This document shows positions 45,759-54,917 of a stretch of 64,000 bases of DNA, piece after piece. Source of the DNA: Novosphingobium ovatum (GTDB lineage Bacteria > Pseudomonadota > Alphaproteobacteria > Sphingomonadales > Sphingomonadaceae); the NCBI RefSeq assembly GCF_009909235.1, contig NZ_JAAAPO010000001.1, forward strand, positions 310,001 to 374,000, given 5' to 3'. Made by a program: the position numbers and the translations under genes. A model generated the notes under the pieces. It made no database searches, was not told where the DNA came from, and worked only from the letters and a program-made list of their open reading frames with translations. How positions within the stretch are numbered: the first letter of the stretch is position 1; each line of letters begins with the position of its first letter.

Positions 45759-48142
45759 TGGATCACGCCCCCACCATCACCGGACGCCGCATCCGCGTGC
45801 GCGGGTTGGTGCAGGGGGTGGGCTTTCGCCCGCATGTCTGGCGCGTGGCGCGCGATCTGGGCCTGTCGGGCTGGGTGGCCAATGATGGCGATGGGGTGGA
45901 TATCGCGGTGTGGGGCGATGGCCCGGCGCTGGATGCATTTGCCGCGCGGCTGGTGGATGATGCCCCGCCGCTGGCCCGTGTCACGGCGGTGGCATCCGCC
46001 CCTGCCGATGGTCCGCCGCCCGCTGGCCCCTTTGTCATTGTCGCCAGCCATGGCGGAGCGGTGCGCACGGGCATCGTGCCGGACGCGGCCACCTGCCCCG
46101 CCTGTGCCGCCGAAATCCGCGATGCTGGGCAGCGGCGGCATGGCTATGCCTTTACCAATTGCACCCATTGCGGGCCACGGCTGACGATTGCTGGCGCCAT
46201 TCCATGGGACCGGGCGCGCACCGCGATGGCGGCTTTCCCGATGTGCGATGCCTGCGCCGCCGAATATGCCGATCCGGCCGACCGGCGGTTCCACGCCCAA
46301 CCCATCGCCTGCCCCGATTGCGGCCCGCGCCTGTGGCTGGAGGGGGCGGATGCCGATCCCTCCGCCGACCCGATCGCCGCCACGGCTGACCTGTTGGCGG
46401 CGGGGCGGATCGTCGCGGTCAAGGGGCTGGGCGGGTTCCATCTGGCGTGTGACGGGCTGGATGCCGAAGCGGTGGCCATGCTGCGGGCGCGCAAACGGCG
46501 CGATGCCAAACCCTTTGCCCTGATGGCCCCGCTGGCGGTGGTACAGGCCTATGCGCAGGTGTCGCCCGCCGCCCGCGCCGCGCTGACATCGCCTGCCGCG
46601 CCCATTGTGCTGTTGCCGCCACGCGCCGATGCGCCGGTTTTACCGCCCGCGCTGGCCCCCGATCAGGACCATTGGGGCTGGATGCTACCCTATACGCCGC
46701 TGCACCATCTGCTCTGCGATGCCTTTGCCGCGCGGGGCGGGCGGGTGCTGGTGATGACATCGGGCAATCTGTCCGACGAACCGCAAGTGACCGACAATGA
46801 CGCCGCCCGCGCTGGCTTAACCGCGATTGCCGATGCGCTGTTGCTGCATGACCGGCCGATCTGGAACCGGCTGGACGACAGCGTGGTGGCGCTGGATGAT
46901 ACGGGCGCGGTGATGCCGATCCGCCGCGCGCGTGGGTATGCGCCCGCGCCTCTGCCGGTGGCGGTGCCGGGGGCGGCGGACTGGCCCGCGACGCTGGCCA
47001 TGGGGGGCGAGCTAAAGGCGACCTTCTGTCTGTTGCGCGATGGCGCGGCGGTGGTGTCGCAACATATCGGCGATCTGGAAAAGGCCGAGGCGCTGGCCGA
47101 TTACCGCGCCATGCTGACGTTGTACCGCGACCTGCACCAGTTCGTGCCCGCCGTGATCGCGGTGGACGCGCATGAGGCCTATCTGTCCACCACGCTGGGA
47201 CAGGCGTTGGCAGAGGAGACGGGGGCGCGGCTGATCCGGGTGGGGCATCACCACGCGCATATGGTGGCGGCGATGGTGGATGCCGCCTGCCCGGCGGCGA
47301 TGGCCGATGCCGCCGTGACGCAAGCGGTCGATTGGGACGCGCCCACGCTGGGCGTGTTGCTGGATGGGCTGGGCATGGGGGATGATGGCACGCTGTGGGG
47401 CGGGGAAATCCTGCTGGGCGGGCTGGATGGCGCGGCGCGGGTGGGGCGGTTTGCGCCGGTGCCTTTGTTGGGCGGCAGCGCGGCAATGCGTCAGCCGTGG
47501 CGCAATCTGGTGGCGCATCTGCACGCCGCTTTTGGTGCGGATTGGCAGGCACAGGCCGCGCCGGTGGCCGCGCATCTGCCCGATGCGGCGCGGCTGAGCA
47601 TGGCACAGGCGATGCTGGACAGCGGCACCAATTGCCCGCCATGCAGCAGCGCGGGGCGATTGTTTGACGCGGCGGCGGCGGCGCTGGGGCTGTACCCGGC
47701 CGAAATCAGTCACGAAGCACAGGCCGCCATGGCGCTGGAGGCGCTGGCCCGGCCTTTTGCGGCGGAGGAGCACGCCTATCAGGTGGAGATCACCGGCGAC
47801 CCATTGCCCACCATCGGTTGGGCGCCGCTGTGGCGGGCGCTGTTGGGCGATGTGGCGGCAGGCGTCGCGCCGGGGCGGATCGCGGCGCGGTTCCACCATG
47901 GCGTGGCGGCGGCTGTGGCGCAGGCTGTGGCGCGGGCGATGGCCGATCATGCCCTGCCGCCCGGCACACAGGTCGCTTTGTCGGGCGGGGTGATGCAGAA
48001 CCGTGTGCTTGTCCCGGTGTTGAGACAGATGCTGGGCGCGATGGGGCTGCGGGTTCTGGCGCATGGGCAGGTGCCGGCCAATGATGGCGGGCTGGCGCTG
48101 GGGCAGGCGGTGATCGCCGCGCATCTGGCGCATACAACATAA
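45758..48142 (+). CDS. hypF: Carbamoyltransferase HypF
   Basis: A 794-residue multidomain enzyme. It makes carbamoyl-AMP from carbamoyl phosphate and transfers the carbamoyl group to HypE. In order: an acylphosphatase domain (GLVQGVGFRPHVWRVA), two zinc-finger modules (CPACAAEI, CTHCGPR, CDACAAEY, CPDCGPR), a YrdC-like domain (LAAGRIVAVKGLGGFHLACD) and a Kae1-like domain with HHHAHMVAA and SGGVMQNRVL. The ATG shares its A with the hupV stop. It is the last gene of the hydrogenase operon. Confidence 0.96.
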   Translation: MDHAPTITGRRIRVRGLVQGVGFRPHVWRVARDLGLSGWVANDGDGVDIAVWGDGPALDAFAARLVDDAPPLARVTAVASAPADGPPPAGPFVIVASHGGAVRTGIVPDAATCPACAAEIRDAGQRRHGYAFTNCTHCGPRLTIAGAIPWDRARTAMAAFPMCDACAAEYADPADRRFHAQPIACPDCGPRLWLEGADADPSADPIAATADLLAAGRIVAVKGLGGFHLACDGLDAEAVAMLRARKRRDAKPFALMAPLAVVQAYAQVSPAARAALTSPAAPIVLLPPRADAPVLPPALAPDQDHWGWMLPYTPLHHLLCDAFAARGGRVLVMTSGNLSDEPQVTDNDAARAGLTAIADALLLHDRPIWNRLDDSVVALDDTGAVMPIRRARGYAPAPLPVAVPGAADWPATLAMGGELKATFCLLRDGAAVVSQHIGDLEKAEALADYRAMLTLYRDLHQFVPAVIAVDAHEAYLSTTLGQALAEETGARLIRVGHHHAHMVAAMVDAACPAAMADAAVTQAVDWDAPTLGVLLDGLGMGDDGTLWGGEILLGGLDGAARVGRFAPVPLLGGSAAMRQPWRNLVAHLHAAFGADWQAQAAPVAAHLPDAARLSMAQAMLDSGTNCPPCSSAGRLFDAAAAALGLYPAEISHEAQAAMALEALARPFAAEEHAYQVEITGDPLPTIGWAPLWRALLGDVAAGVAPGRIAARFHHGVAAAVAQAVARAMADHALPPGTQVALSGGVMQNRVLVPVLRQMLGAMGLRVLAHGQVPANDGGLALGQAVIAAHLAHTT

Positions 48143-48157
48143 CAGGGGAGGCATGGG

Positions 48158-49447
48158 GTGCAGTTGAACGAACATCCGTTGCGGCGGCAGGTGGTGGGCG
48201 AAATGCATCTGCGCCGCTGGCCGCGCCTGTCCGCGCCCGCGCAGGTGATCCAGATCCTGCGCATCCTTACCCCCGAAGACCGCGCGGCCGAGGCGGCGCT
48301 ATTGGCTGATCTGCCGGCCGGGGCCTATCTGGCGCCGGGTGAAAACCCCCGCCATGTCGAGGGCGATCTGGCCCCCGGCCTGTCCTTTGCCATTGAGCAC
48401 CATTCCGAGGCCAGCGGCATCACCCTGTTCCACCGCCCCGGCGTTGGTGGCGCGCCCGATGCCCCGGCGATGAGCATCGAGGACGCGCTGGCATGGGCGG
48501 GCCGTTTTCCGGGGCAGGTGATCCGCGCGACGTGGCTGCATGTCCTGCGTGATGAGGCGGCGGCCGAGGCGCTGCTGCCCGAGGTCGGCTTTGTGGGATC
48601 GGATCTGGTGTCCTGCCGCATTGGCGGGGACGAGGCGGGCGCGGGGGGCGTGCGGCTGTGGTCGGATTTCCGCATCGGGCCGGACGGGTTTGGCGTGGCG
48701 CTGGTGGCGGCCGATGACATGCCTGACGGGGACCTCTCGCGCCTGCTGCAACGCTTTCAGGAATTGGGCAATTACCGCAATCTGGCGTTGTTGGGCCTGC
48801 CGGTGGCGCAGGCGCATTGGGGGCGGCTGGACGCGGCCGAGGCGGCGCTGCGCCAATTGGGGCAGGATGTCGCCCGCCCCGAAGTGACCGATGACATGCT
48901 GCTGGAACGTGTCTCGGCGCTCAGTCTGGATCTGATGTCGATCACCGCCCAAACGCGCTACCGGATGAGCGCCACTGCCGCCTATGCCCAATTGGTCGAG
49001 GAGCGGTTGGCCGGGCTGAATGTGCGGCGGGTGCCGGGCTATCCCTCGCTGGTGCATTTCACCCAGCGCCGCCTGCTGCCCGCCGCGCGCACCTGCGGCG
49101 CCTTTGACCGGCGGCTGGGCGAGTTGACGGCGCGGGCCGCCGATTTCACCGCTTTGCTGCGCACCCGCGTCGAAACCCGGATCGAGAACCAGAATGGACA
49201 ATTGCTGCGCTCGATGGAGCGGTCGAGCAGCCTGCAATTGCGCCTGCAACAGCTGGTCGAGGGGCTGTCGGTGGTGGCTTTGTCCTATTACGGCCTCAGC
49301 CTGATTGGTTACATGCTGAAAGCGTGGGAAAAGGTGGATCACGACTTCCCCGCGACAACGCTGACCGGGGGGCTGGTGCCGGTGGTGCTGGGCGGCATGT
49401 ATTGGGGAATCCACCGGATGAAAGCCCGTTTGCTGGGCGACCATTAG
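48158..49447 (+). CDS. DUF3422 family membrane-anchored protein
   Basis: A 429-residue protein that begins NEHPLRRQVVGEMHLRRWPRL, the typical start of DUF3422, and has a GYPSLVHFTQRRLLPAARTC segment. A coiled-coil-like stretch (about residues 325-365) precedes two C-terminal hydrophobic helices (about 365-385 and 400-415). Function is unknown for the family. Start is GTG with GGGGAGG about 7 nt upstream, only 15 nt after hypF, so it may be co-transcribed with the hydrogenase operon by read-through. Confidence 0.85.
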   Translation: MQLNEHPLRRQVVGEMHLRRWPRLSAPAQVIQILRILTPEDRAAEAALLADLPAGAYLAPGENPRHVEGDLAPGLSFAIEHHSEASGITLFHRPGVGGAPDAPAMSIEDALAWAGRFPGQVIRATWLHVLRDEAAAEALLPEVGFVGSDLVSCRIGGDEAGAGGVRLWSDFRIGPDGFGVALVAADDMPDGDLSRLLQRFQELGNYRNLALLGLPVAQAHWGRLDAAEAALRQLGQDVARPEVTDDMLLERVSALSLDLMSITAQTRYRMSATAAYAQLVEERLAGLNVRRVPGYPSLVHFTQRRLLPAARTCGAFDRRLGELTARAADFTALLRTRVETRIENQNGQLLRSMERSSSLQLRLQQLVEGLSVVALSYYGLSLIGYMLKAWEKVDHDFPATTLTGGLVPVVLGGMYWGIHRMKARLLGDH

Positions 49448-49685
49448 GGCGGCCCGCAATTGGACGAAGCGGGGGTGATGGTCCAGCGATGTCGCATTTG
49501 TGCAAACGTTTCAAACGGCAATGATCCGGAATGGATGAGCGCGGAAAACCCAGCTTTTCCGAGGCTTTTGGCGTATTTTGACTCGCGCCGGCGAATCGAT
49601 CTGTGACGGCTGTTTCAAAACGGAGGCAATCAGGGATGAATGCCTAATAACTAATACATATAGTGCCCTTGTTGGATGAGGTGTG

Positions 49686-50027
49686 ATGGCGGGGGCCGAT
49701 ATGAAACATGTGCTGATTGAGTGCGTGTGCGAATGCTGCGGCAACGCAGAGGTGATTGCCGCGCCGTATAACGAGTTTCATGATCTGTACGAGACAGCGC
49801 TGCCCATGGGGTGGCACTATCTGGACCGGGAGGAGTTCGACCTGAGCGACGGGGCGGGCGATTATTGCGAGGCGTGCTGGCAATCGCTGCGCACCGCCTT
49901 TGCCAGCAGCTTTGCCCAGTGGCGCGCGATGCGCGGGCGGCGACGGGCCGGGCGGATGGTCGACATGGTGGTGGCACCCACCACGACTGTGCTGCATGAC
50001 GAACGCGGCGGTTGCCCCATCGCCTGA
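49686..50027 (+). CDS. Small hypothetical protein with two CxxC motifs
   Basis: A 113-residue protein not recognised as a named family. It has CECC near residue 17 and CEAC near residue 62, so a zinc-ribbon-like fold is plausible. A basic stretch RGRRRAGR follows. It lies in a looser intergenic context with no operon partner; start codons at 49683 (GTG), 49686 and 49701 are all possible, with GAGG upstream. Codon use is like the neighbours. Confidence 0.6.
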   Translation: MAGADMKHVLIECVCECCGNAEVIAAPYNEFHDLYETALPMGWHYLDREEFDLSDGAGDYCEACWQSLRTAFASSFAQWRAMRGRRRAGRMVDMVVAPTTTVLHDERGGCPIA

Positions 50028-50230
50028 GAGGGCACATCGCATGACGTGACGCGTGGCCAAGGGTGAAGCATTGCCCGATGTGACGCGTTGCCCGCAGATA
50101 CCGCGCTGCGCGCATGGCGGCCCGCGCAACCGTGCGGATGCCCTTTGTCAGTGACCGGCAGGCGCGCGGGGGCCCATGGGCCGCTCGCCCACCCCTTGCT
50201 CAAAAGGTAACGGACGTTATCCTGCCCGGC

Positions 50231-50830
50231 ATGAGCGATACATCCTCCATCACCATTCGCCCGTTGACGGGTGAGGAAATCCGCGCCGCGATTGATGATC
50301 TGGCCGCCTTGCGCATCGCGGTCTTTGCCGCATACCCCTATCTGTATGATGGCGATCCGGCGTATGAGGCGGACTATCTGCGCGAATTTGTCGATGCGCC
50401 GGGCGGGGTGATGGTGGCGGCCTGTGATGGCGCGCGCATTGTCGGCGCGGCCACGGCCAGCCCGATGTGGGCGCAAAAAGCCGAATTCCGCGCGCCCTTT
50501 GAACAGCGCGGGATCGACACGCGCGCGCTGTTCTATTTCGGGGAAAGCGTGCTGTTGCCGCGCTATCGCGGGCGCGGCATCGGCCATGCGTTCTTTGACC
50601 AGCGTGAGGCGCAGGCCCGCGCGCAGGGCGCCTCCGCCGCCACGTTTGCCGCGGTGATCCGCGCCGATGACCATCCCGCGCGGCCAGAGGGCTATCAACC
50701 GCTGGACGCGTTCTGGCGCGGGCGCGGCTATGCTCTGGTTGACGGGTTCACCACCCAATTGGCGTGGAAAGAGCATGGCGAGGCACAGGAAAGCCCCAAG
50801 GCGATGCAATATTGGCTGCGCCAGTTATGA
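50231..50830 (+). CDS. GNAT family N-acetyltransferase
   Basis: A 199-residue acetyltransferase. The acetyl-CoA-binding motif A is LLPRYRGRGIGHAFFDQREAQA (about residues 110-130). The N-terminus ITIRPLTGEEI and DDLAALRIAVFAAYPYLYDGD is typical of the GNAT subfamily paired with nitrilase-like proteins. The stop overlaps the start of the adjacent carbon-nitrogen hydrolase gene (ATGA). Bacillus YhcX-type proteins carry both domains in one chain, which suggests the two products act together. The substrate is unknown. Confidence 0.9.
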   Translation: MSDTSSITIRPLTGEEIRAAIDDLAALRIAVFAAYPYLYDGDPAYEADYLREFVDAPGGVMVAACDGARIVGAATASPMWAQKAEFRAPFEQRGIDTRALFYFGESVLLPRYRGRGIGHAFFDQREAQARAQGASAATFAAVIRADDHPARPEGYQPLDAFWRGRGYALVDGFTTQLAWKEHGEAQESPKAMQYWLRQL

Positions 50831-51756
50831 GCGGCCTGTTACGCATCGCCGCCGCGCAATATCCGATCGACCGGCTGGCTGATTGGGCGGCCTATGTGGC
50901 CAAGATCACCGATTGGGTGGAACGCGCGGTGGCCGATGGCGCGCAATTGCTGGTGTTTCCCGAATATGGCGCGATGGAACTGGCCGCGCTGGACGGCACG
51001 GGCGGGGCGGATCTGGCCGCCTCGCTGGACAGCGTGTCGGCGCTGTTGCCACAGGTGGACGCGCTGCACGCCGCGTTGGCCGCGCGCCACGGCGTGCATA
51101 TTCTGGCGGCCAGCGCGCCGTGCCGGGTGGCCGATGCCTCGGCGCGCCATGTCAACCGCGCCCGCCTGTTCGCCCCCAATGGCCGCCATGGCCATCAGGA
51201 CAAACAGGTGATGACCCGGTTCGAAAACGAGGCGTGGGGCGTGTCCAGTGGCGGGCCTTTGCGGGTGTTTGACACGGCGCTGGGTCGGATCGGCATTGCC
51301 ATTTGCTACGACAGCGAATTTCCGCTGATCGCCCGCGCGATGGTACAGGCCGGGGTACAACTGATCCTGGTGCCCAGTTGCACCGATACGCCGCATGGCT
51401 ATTGGCGGGTGCGGATCGGGTGCCAGTCGCGCGCGCTGGAAAGCCAGTGCTATGTCATCCAGTCCCCCACCGTGGGCGATGCGCCATGGTCACCGGCGGT
51501 GGATGTCAATCGCGGCGCGGCGGGGGTGTTTGCCCCGCCCGACCATGGCATGCCCGCTGATGGCGTGATCGCGCTGGGGGTGATGGACGCGGCGCAATGG
51601 CTGTATGCCGATATCGATCTGGCCCATATCGCCACGCTGCGCGCCGATGGCATGGTGCTGAACGCGCGCGACTGGGCCGCGCAGCCGGGGGCGGGCGATC
51701 TGCCGCTGGTGGAGGTGGTGGATCTGCGCCACAACGAAGGCAGCCAGCCGGGCTGA
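50827..51756 (+). CDS. Carbon-nitrogen hydrolase (nitrilase superfamily)
   Basis: A 309-residue amidohydrolase with the Glu-Lys-Cys triad visible: Glu in LLVFPEYGAMEL, Lys in GHQDKQVMTRFE and Cys in GIAICYDSEFP. It is translationally coupled to the GNAT gene upstream. By analogy with GNAT-nitrilase fusions it may hydrolyse an amide that the acetyltransferase makes or competes for (inference). Confidence 0.92.
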   Translation: MSGLLRIAAAQYPIDRLADWAAYVAKITDWVERAVADGAQLLVFPEYGAMELAALDGTGGADLAASLDSVSALLPQVDALHAALAARHGVHILAASAPCRVADASARHVNRARLFAPNGRHGHQDKQVMTRFENEAWGVSSGGPLRVFDTALGRIGIAICYDSEFPLIARAMVQAGVQLILVPSCTDTPHGYWRVRIGCQSRALESQCYVIQSPTVGDAPWSPAVDVNRGAAGVFAPPDHGMPADGVIALGVMDAAQWLYADIDLAHIATLRADGMVLNARDWAAQPGAGDLPLVEVVDLRHNEGSQPG

Positions 51757-51771
51757 CTGCCTTCTGGCCGG

Positions 51772-52602
51772 TTACAACATTGGGTAACGGTCCTTGGTGG
51801 GCGTGTAGGAAATGGCTTTGCACTTCTTTCTACGAGTGTCTTGCACAGTGGCGGCGTCCGAGGTGGTGTCGGTCGAAATGTTCAGCGGCATGCGCAGGCA
51901 GACATCGCGGATCAGCTTGTACAGCGGCTCGACATTTTCCGGTTTCAGGGCAACGCTGCCTCTGCCGGGTTCCGCCAGTTGCTCTAGCGCTTTCTCGATG
52001 TTGGCTGGCGGGGTTTCCCCAGTTGGCATGGTCAGCACTGCCAGAATTTCGCGCTCCGAACGGTAGGAGGCGGCGGCATTGTGTCCGGCAATCACGACCT
52101 TGCCCCCCAGACGCCAGGCCGAGCTCAAGATGTCGAGCGGGTTTTGCGACGTAAAGGATTTGAGGAATTTCGCGCCCTCCTTGCGCGGGAGGGCGGCGAC
52201 GCCCAGCCGGATCATGTGCCCTTCCAGCGGCGGCAGATCGCTTTCGAACAGCATGGGATAGTCCGTGCAGGTTACGGCCAGAGCAACCTTTTCCCCATCG
52301 CACGCCGAGGTTTCCAAATGCCCGGCCAGATTGTTGATGTCCTTGGACACGGCCGACATATATTCGACGATGGCATCGGCCTCCTGCCCATCCACCACCG
52401 TGGCCTGCGCCACCTTGCTCATCAGCATCAGTCCGACGATCGCGCGATAGACGATCATCTGTTTCGAACCATTGGCTTTATACGGCGTGTGATCATCGAC
52501 AATGCTGCCAACGGCGCCGCCCGGGTACCGCAAATCCTGTTTGACCAAGGTGCAGCCGCTTAATGTCACGCATGTCAGCGTGAGCAGAATCCATTTTTTC
52601 AT
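51772..52602 (-). CDS. Hypothetical lipoprotein
   Basis: A 276-residue protein with a lipoprotein signal peptide: MKKWILLTLTCVTLSGC, lipobox LSGC with Cys17. GGAGGG lies 3-4 nt before the ATG. The mature part is soluble with several scattered cysteines (SACDGEK, AVTCTDYP, DVCLRMP, KKCKAI) that could form disulfides in the periplasm. No family recognised. It is convergent with the nitrilase-like gene, only 15 nt apart, and less GC-rich than its neighbours. Confidence 0.8.
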   Translation of the reverse strand: MKKWILLTLTCVTLSGCTLVKQDLRYPGGAVGSIVDDHTPYKANGSKQMIVYRAIVGLMLMSKVAQATVVDGQEADAIVEYMSAVSKDINNLAGHLETSACDGEKVALAVTCTDYPMLFESDLPPLEGHMIRLGVAALPRKEGAKFLKSFTSQNPLDILSSAWRLGGKVVIAGHNAAASYRSEREILAVLTMPTGETPPANIEKALEQLAEPGRGSVALKPENVEPLYKLIRDVCLRMPLNISTDTTSDAATVQDTRRKKCKAISYTPTKDRYPML

Positions 52603-52732
52603 AAACCCTCCAGCGATATTCCCCAAAATCGCCGGGGCAATGAATGGCGTTAATTTTCAATTATCAAGGTATTTTTACTTATTTTCAGCAATTTTAAATA
52701 ATTTTTGTTCGATCCATCCCCCTTTGTGCAAA

Positions 52733-54286
52733 TTACCCCCGCCCCGGATGGGCCTGTACATCGCGCCCATCCACCGCATCGGGCCAGCGCCCGTTCCAGC
52801 AATGGGCGGGATCATGCGGCGCGATGCGCGGCGCCAAAGCCGGCGCGATCACCGCCGGAAACCGGTTCAGCGGCGCGACATAGGTGGCCAGGCCCCCCGG
52901 CACCACGCCGTAATAACCGCAAGTCACCGCAGGCGCCGGGGGCCAGATGATCGCCCGGCCGATTTCGCCCACGGGCGTGACCAGTCCGATGCAGAACACC
53001 GTTAGCGCCACGCGCCGCGCCGCCCGCCAATCGGCATCTTGCGCGCCGCGCACCACCACTTCGGCCACCAGCACCGCCAGAATGGCCAGCGCCGGGATGC
53101 TGGCCCGCATGGCAAAATCCATGCCTGCGCCCACCCGGCCAAACGGGATCACCAGCAATGATCCCACCACGATCCATGCCACCGCCGCGCCATAGTCGCC
53201 CGCGCCGCGCCGCAGCCGCAGCGCCAACAGATAGCCGCCGATTTCCAGCAGGATGAATGTGGGATAGGACGACATCGGCAAAGGCGCGCTCGCACCGCCA
53301 ACCGTATCGCCTGCCACCACCAGATAGAGCAACCCCGGCAGGGCCGCCACACCCGCCAGCACCGGCCAGCCCAGATCGCGCCACCAATCGCGCGCGCCAA
53401 ACCCGCGCCACCCGGCGCCATAGGCATGCAGCGCAAAGGGCGCGCAGCCCACCGCCGCCAATGGCGAGAGCAGCGGCAACAGCGGCAGCATCACCGCCAG
53501 TGCCACACGCGGCACCCATCCGCGCCGCCAGCCCAGATAGGCCACGGCAAAGATCCATCCGGTCAGGCAATGCTGTGGCACCCAGAACAGTTGCGTCACG
53601 GCGGCGGTGAACTGAAACCCCGCCCATTGCTCCAGATGCAGCCATAGCGGTTGGCTGGCGATCGCCTGCCCCACCACATCCATGCCCGAAAAGCCCAGAA
53701 ACACGCCCAGCGCCACAGCCCGCGCGCGCGCGCCGTCAAACAGCGCCGATCCCGCGCCCAGCACCAGCGTCAGCAACAGGCTGTTTTGCGCCCACAGCGC
53801 CAGCTCGGCGGCATAGAGCCCGCCCGCCGCCTTGCCCACCAGCGCGGGCGCCAGATACATGCCCAAAGGCGCGCGCAGCACGCTGGGCCCGCCCGGCACG
53901 TCATAGGCAAATGGCCAAGGCTGCACCACCAGATCGCGCAGCACCGCCAGACGCACCTGCCAATCAGTGTTGGCGTAAAACTGGCGGCCTTCGCCCCCCA
54001 GCGCCAACAGCAAGACCGAAACCGCGCCGCACAGCGCCAGATCGCGCCATGACAACATCGCGCCCCAGCCGGGCGCGCGCGCCACCACGATCAGCGCGAT
54101 GCCCAATGCGCCGCCGCCCAGCGCCCACCACCACAGCGACAGCCCCAGAAACGCCCAAACGCCCACCTGCATCACCGCCAACGCGCCCAACAGCGCCATG
54201 ATCACCGCGCGCAAGGACACGCCAGCCGGGGCAGGGCAGGGCGCGCAGCTCTCCGGCGCGGCGTTGGGGTGGGGCAAATCCTCCAT
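52733..54286 (-). CDS. Multi-pass integral membrane protein
   Basis: A 517-residue protein with about ten to twelve hydrophobic helices from residue 24 onward. The periplasmic-looking segment FYANTDWQVRLAVLRDL after the second helix pair has an NTDW motif. Together with the overall layout this recalls GT-C-fold glycosyltransferases, but no signature is firm. The last 60 residues are soluble and Pro-rich. It is transcribed after trmL on the same strand, with a 67-nt gap. Function unassigned. Confidence 0.75.
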   Translation of the reverse strand: MEDLPHPNAAPESCAPCPAPAGVSLRAVIMALLGALAVMQVGVWAFLGLSLWWWALGGGALGIALIVVARAPGWGAMLSWRDLALCGAVSVLLLALGGEGRQFYANTDWQVRLAVLRDLVVQPWPFAYDVPGGPSVLRAPLGMYLAPALVGKAAGGLYAAELALWAQNSLLLTLVLGAGSALFDGARARAVALGVFLGFSGMDVVGQAIASQPLWLHLEQWAGFQFTAAVTQLFWVPQHCLTGWIFAVAYLGWRRGWVPRVALAVMLPLLPLLSPLAAVGCAPFALHAYGAGWRGFGARDWWRDLGWPVLAGVAALPGLLYLVVAGDTVGGASAPLPMSSYPTFILLEIGGYLLALRLRRGAGDYGAAVAWIVVGSLLVIPFGRVGAGMDFAMRASIPALAILAVLVAEVVVRGAQDADWRAARRVALTVFCIGLVTPVGEIGRAIIWPPAPAVTCGYYGVVPGGLATYVAPLNRFPAVIAPALAPRIAPHDPAHCWNGRWPDAVDGRDVQAHPGRG

Positions 54287-54353
54287 ACAGCCACCCTAAC
54301 GCGGGGGTACGCAAATATGGTTAACGCGGCGCGGTGGCGCCCTCGCGCTGTAC

Positions 54354-54806
54354 CTATCCCGGCAACCCGCCCGTCTGGCGCAGTGCCTCACCCAAAGCCA
54401 GTGCGGCGGCGGTGGCCATGTTCATCGATCGCACATCGGCGCGGATCGGCAGGCGCAGACGTTCGTGGCACAGTTGCGCCACGCTGTCGGGCACGCCCGC
54501 GCTTTCCCGGCCAAACATCAGGATGTCCTGCGCGCCAAAGCGATAGTCATAGGCCGACTGCGTGCTCTTGGTGGTGAACAGCACCAGCCGCCCATCGCCC
54601 ACCGTTTGCAGGAACGCATCGAAATCGGCGTGGCGGGTGATCGACACATGGTCGATATAATCCATCGCCGCGCGCCGCACGCGCTTGTCATCCCATTGGA
54701 AACCCATGGGTTCGATCAGATCAACATGCGCGCCAAGGCAAGCGCCCAGACGCAGGACGGCGCCGACGTTGCCGGCGATCTCTGGTTGGTAAAGGGCAAT
54801 GCGCAT
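54354..54806 (-). CDS. trmL: tRNA (cytidine/uridine-34 2'-O)-methyltransferase TrmL
   Basis: A 150-residue SPOUT methyltransferase that methylates the wobble nucleotide of tRNA-Leu isoacceptors in E. coli. It begins MRIALYQPEIAGNVGAVLRL. The knot motifs are ILMFGRESAGVP and LRLPIRADVRSMNMATAAALAL, as in TrmL. GGGGCGG precedes the start. The same frame is open far upstream, but only this part is family-like. Confidence 0.95.
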   Translation of the reverse strand: MRIALYQPEIAGNVGAVLRLGACLGAHVDLIEPMGFQWDDKRVRRAAMDYIDHVSITRHADFDAFLQTVGDGRLVLFTTKSTQSAYDYRFGAQDILMFGRESAGVPDSVAQLCHERLRLPIRADVRSMNMATAAALALGEALRQTGGLPG

Positions 54807-54917
54807 GGCCGCCCCATCGCACCCCCGCCCGCCCCGCGCAAGAGCAGTGGCTGATAAGTCTTGTATGGGGGGCTTGGCTGTGTTCTTCTGACCCGATATT
54901 TCTAAGGTGCGACAAAA

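Noticed and set aside
47012..48208. 398-codon minus-strand frame opposite hypF
   Set aside because: Antisense shadow; hypF has all its domains on the plus strand.
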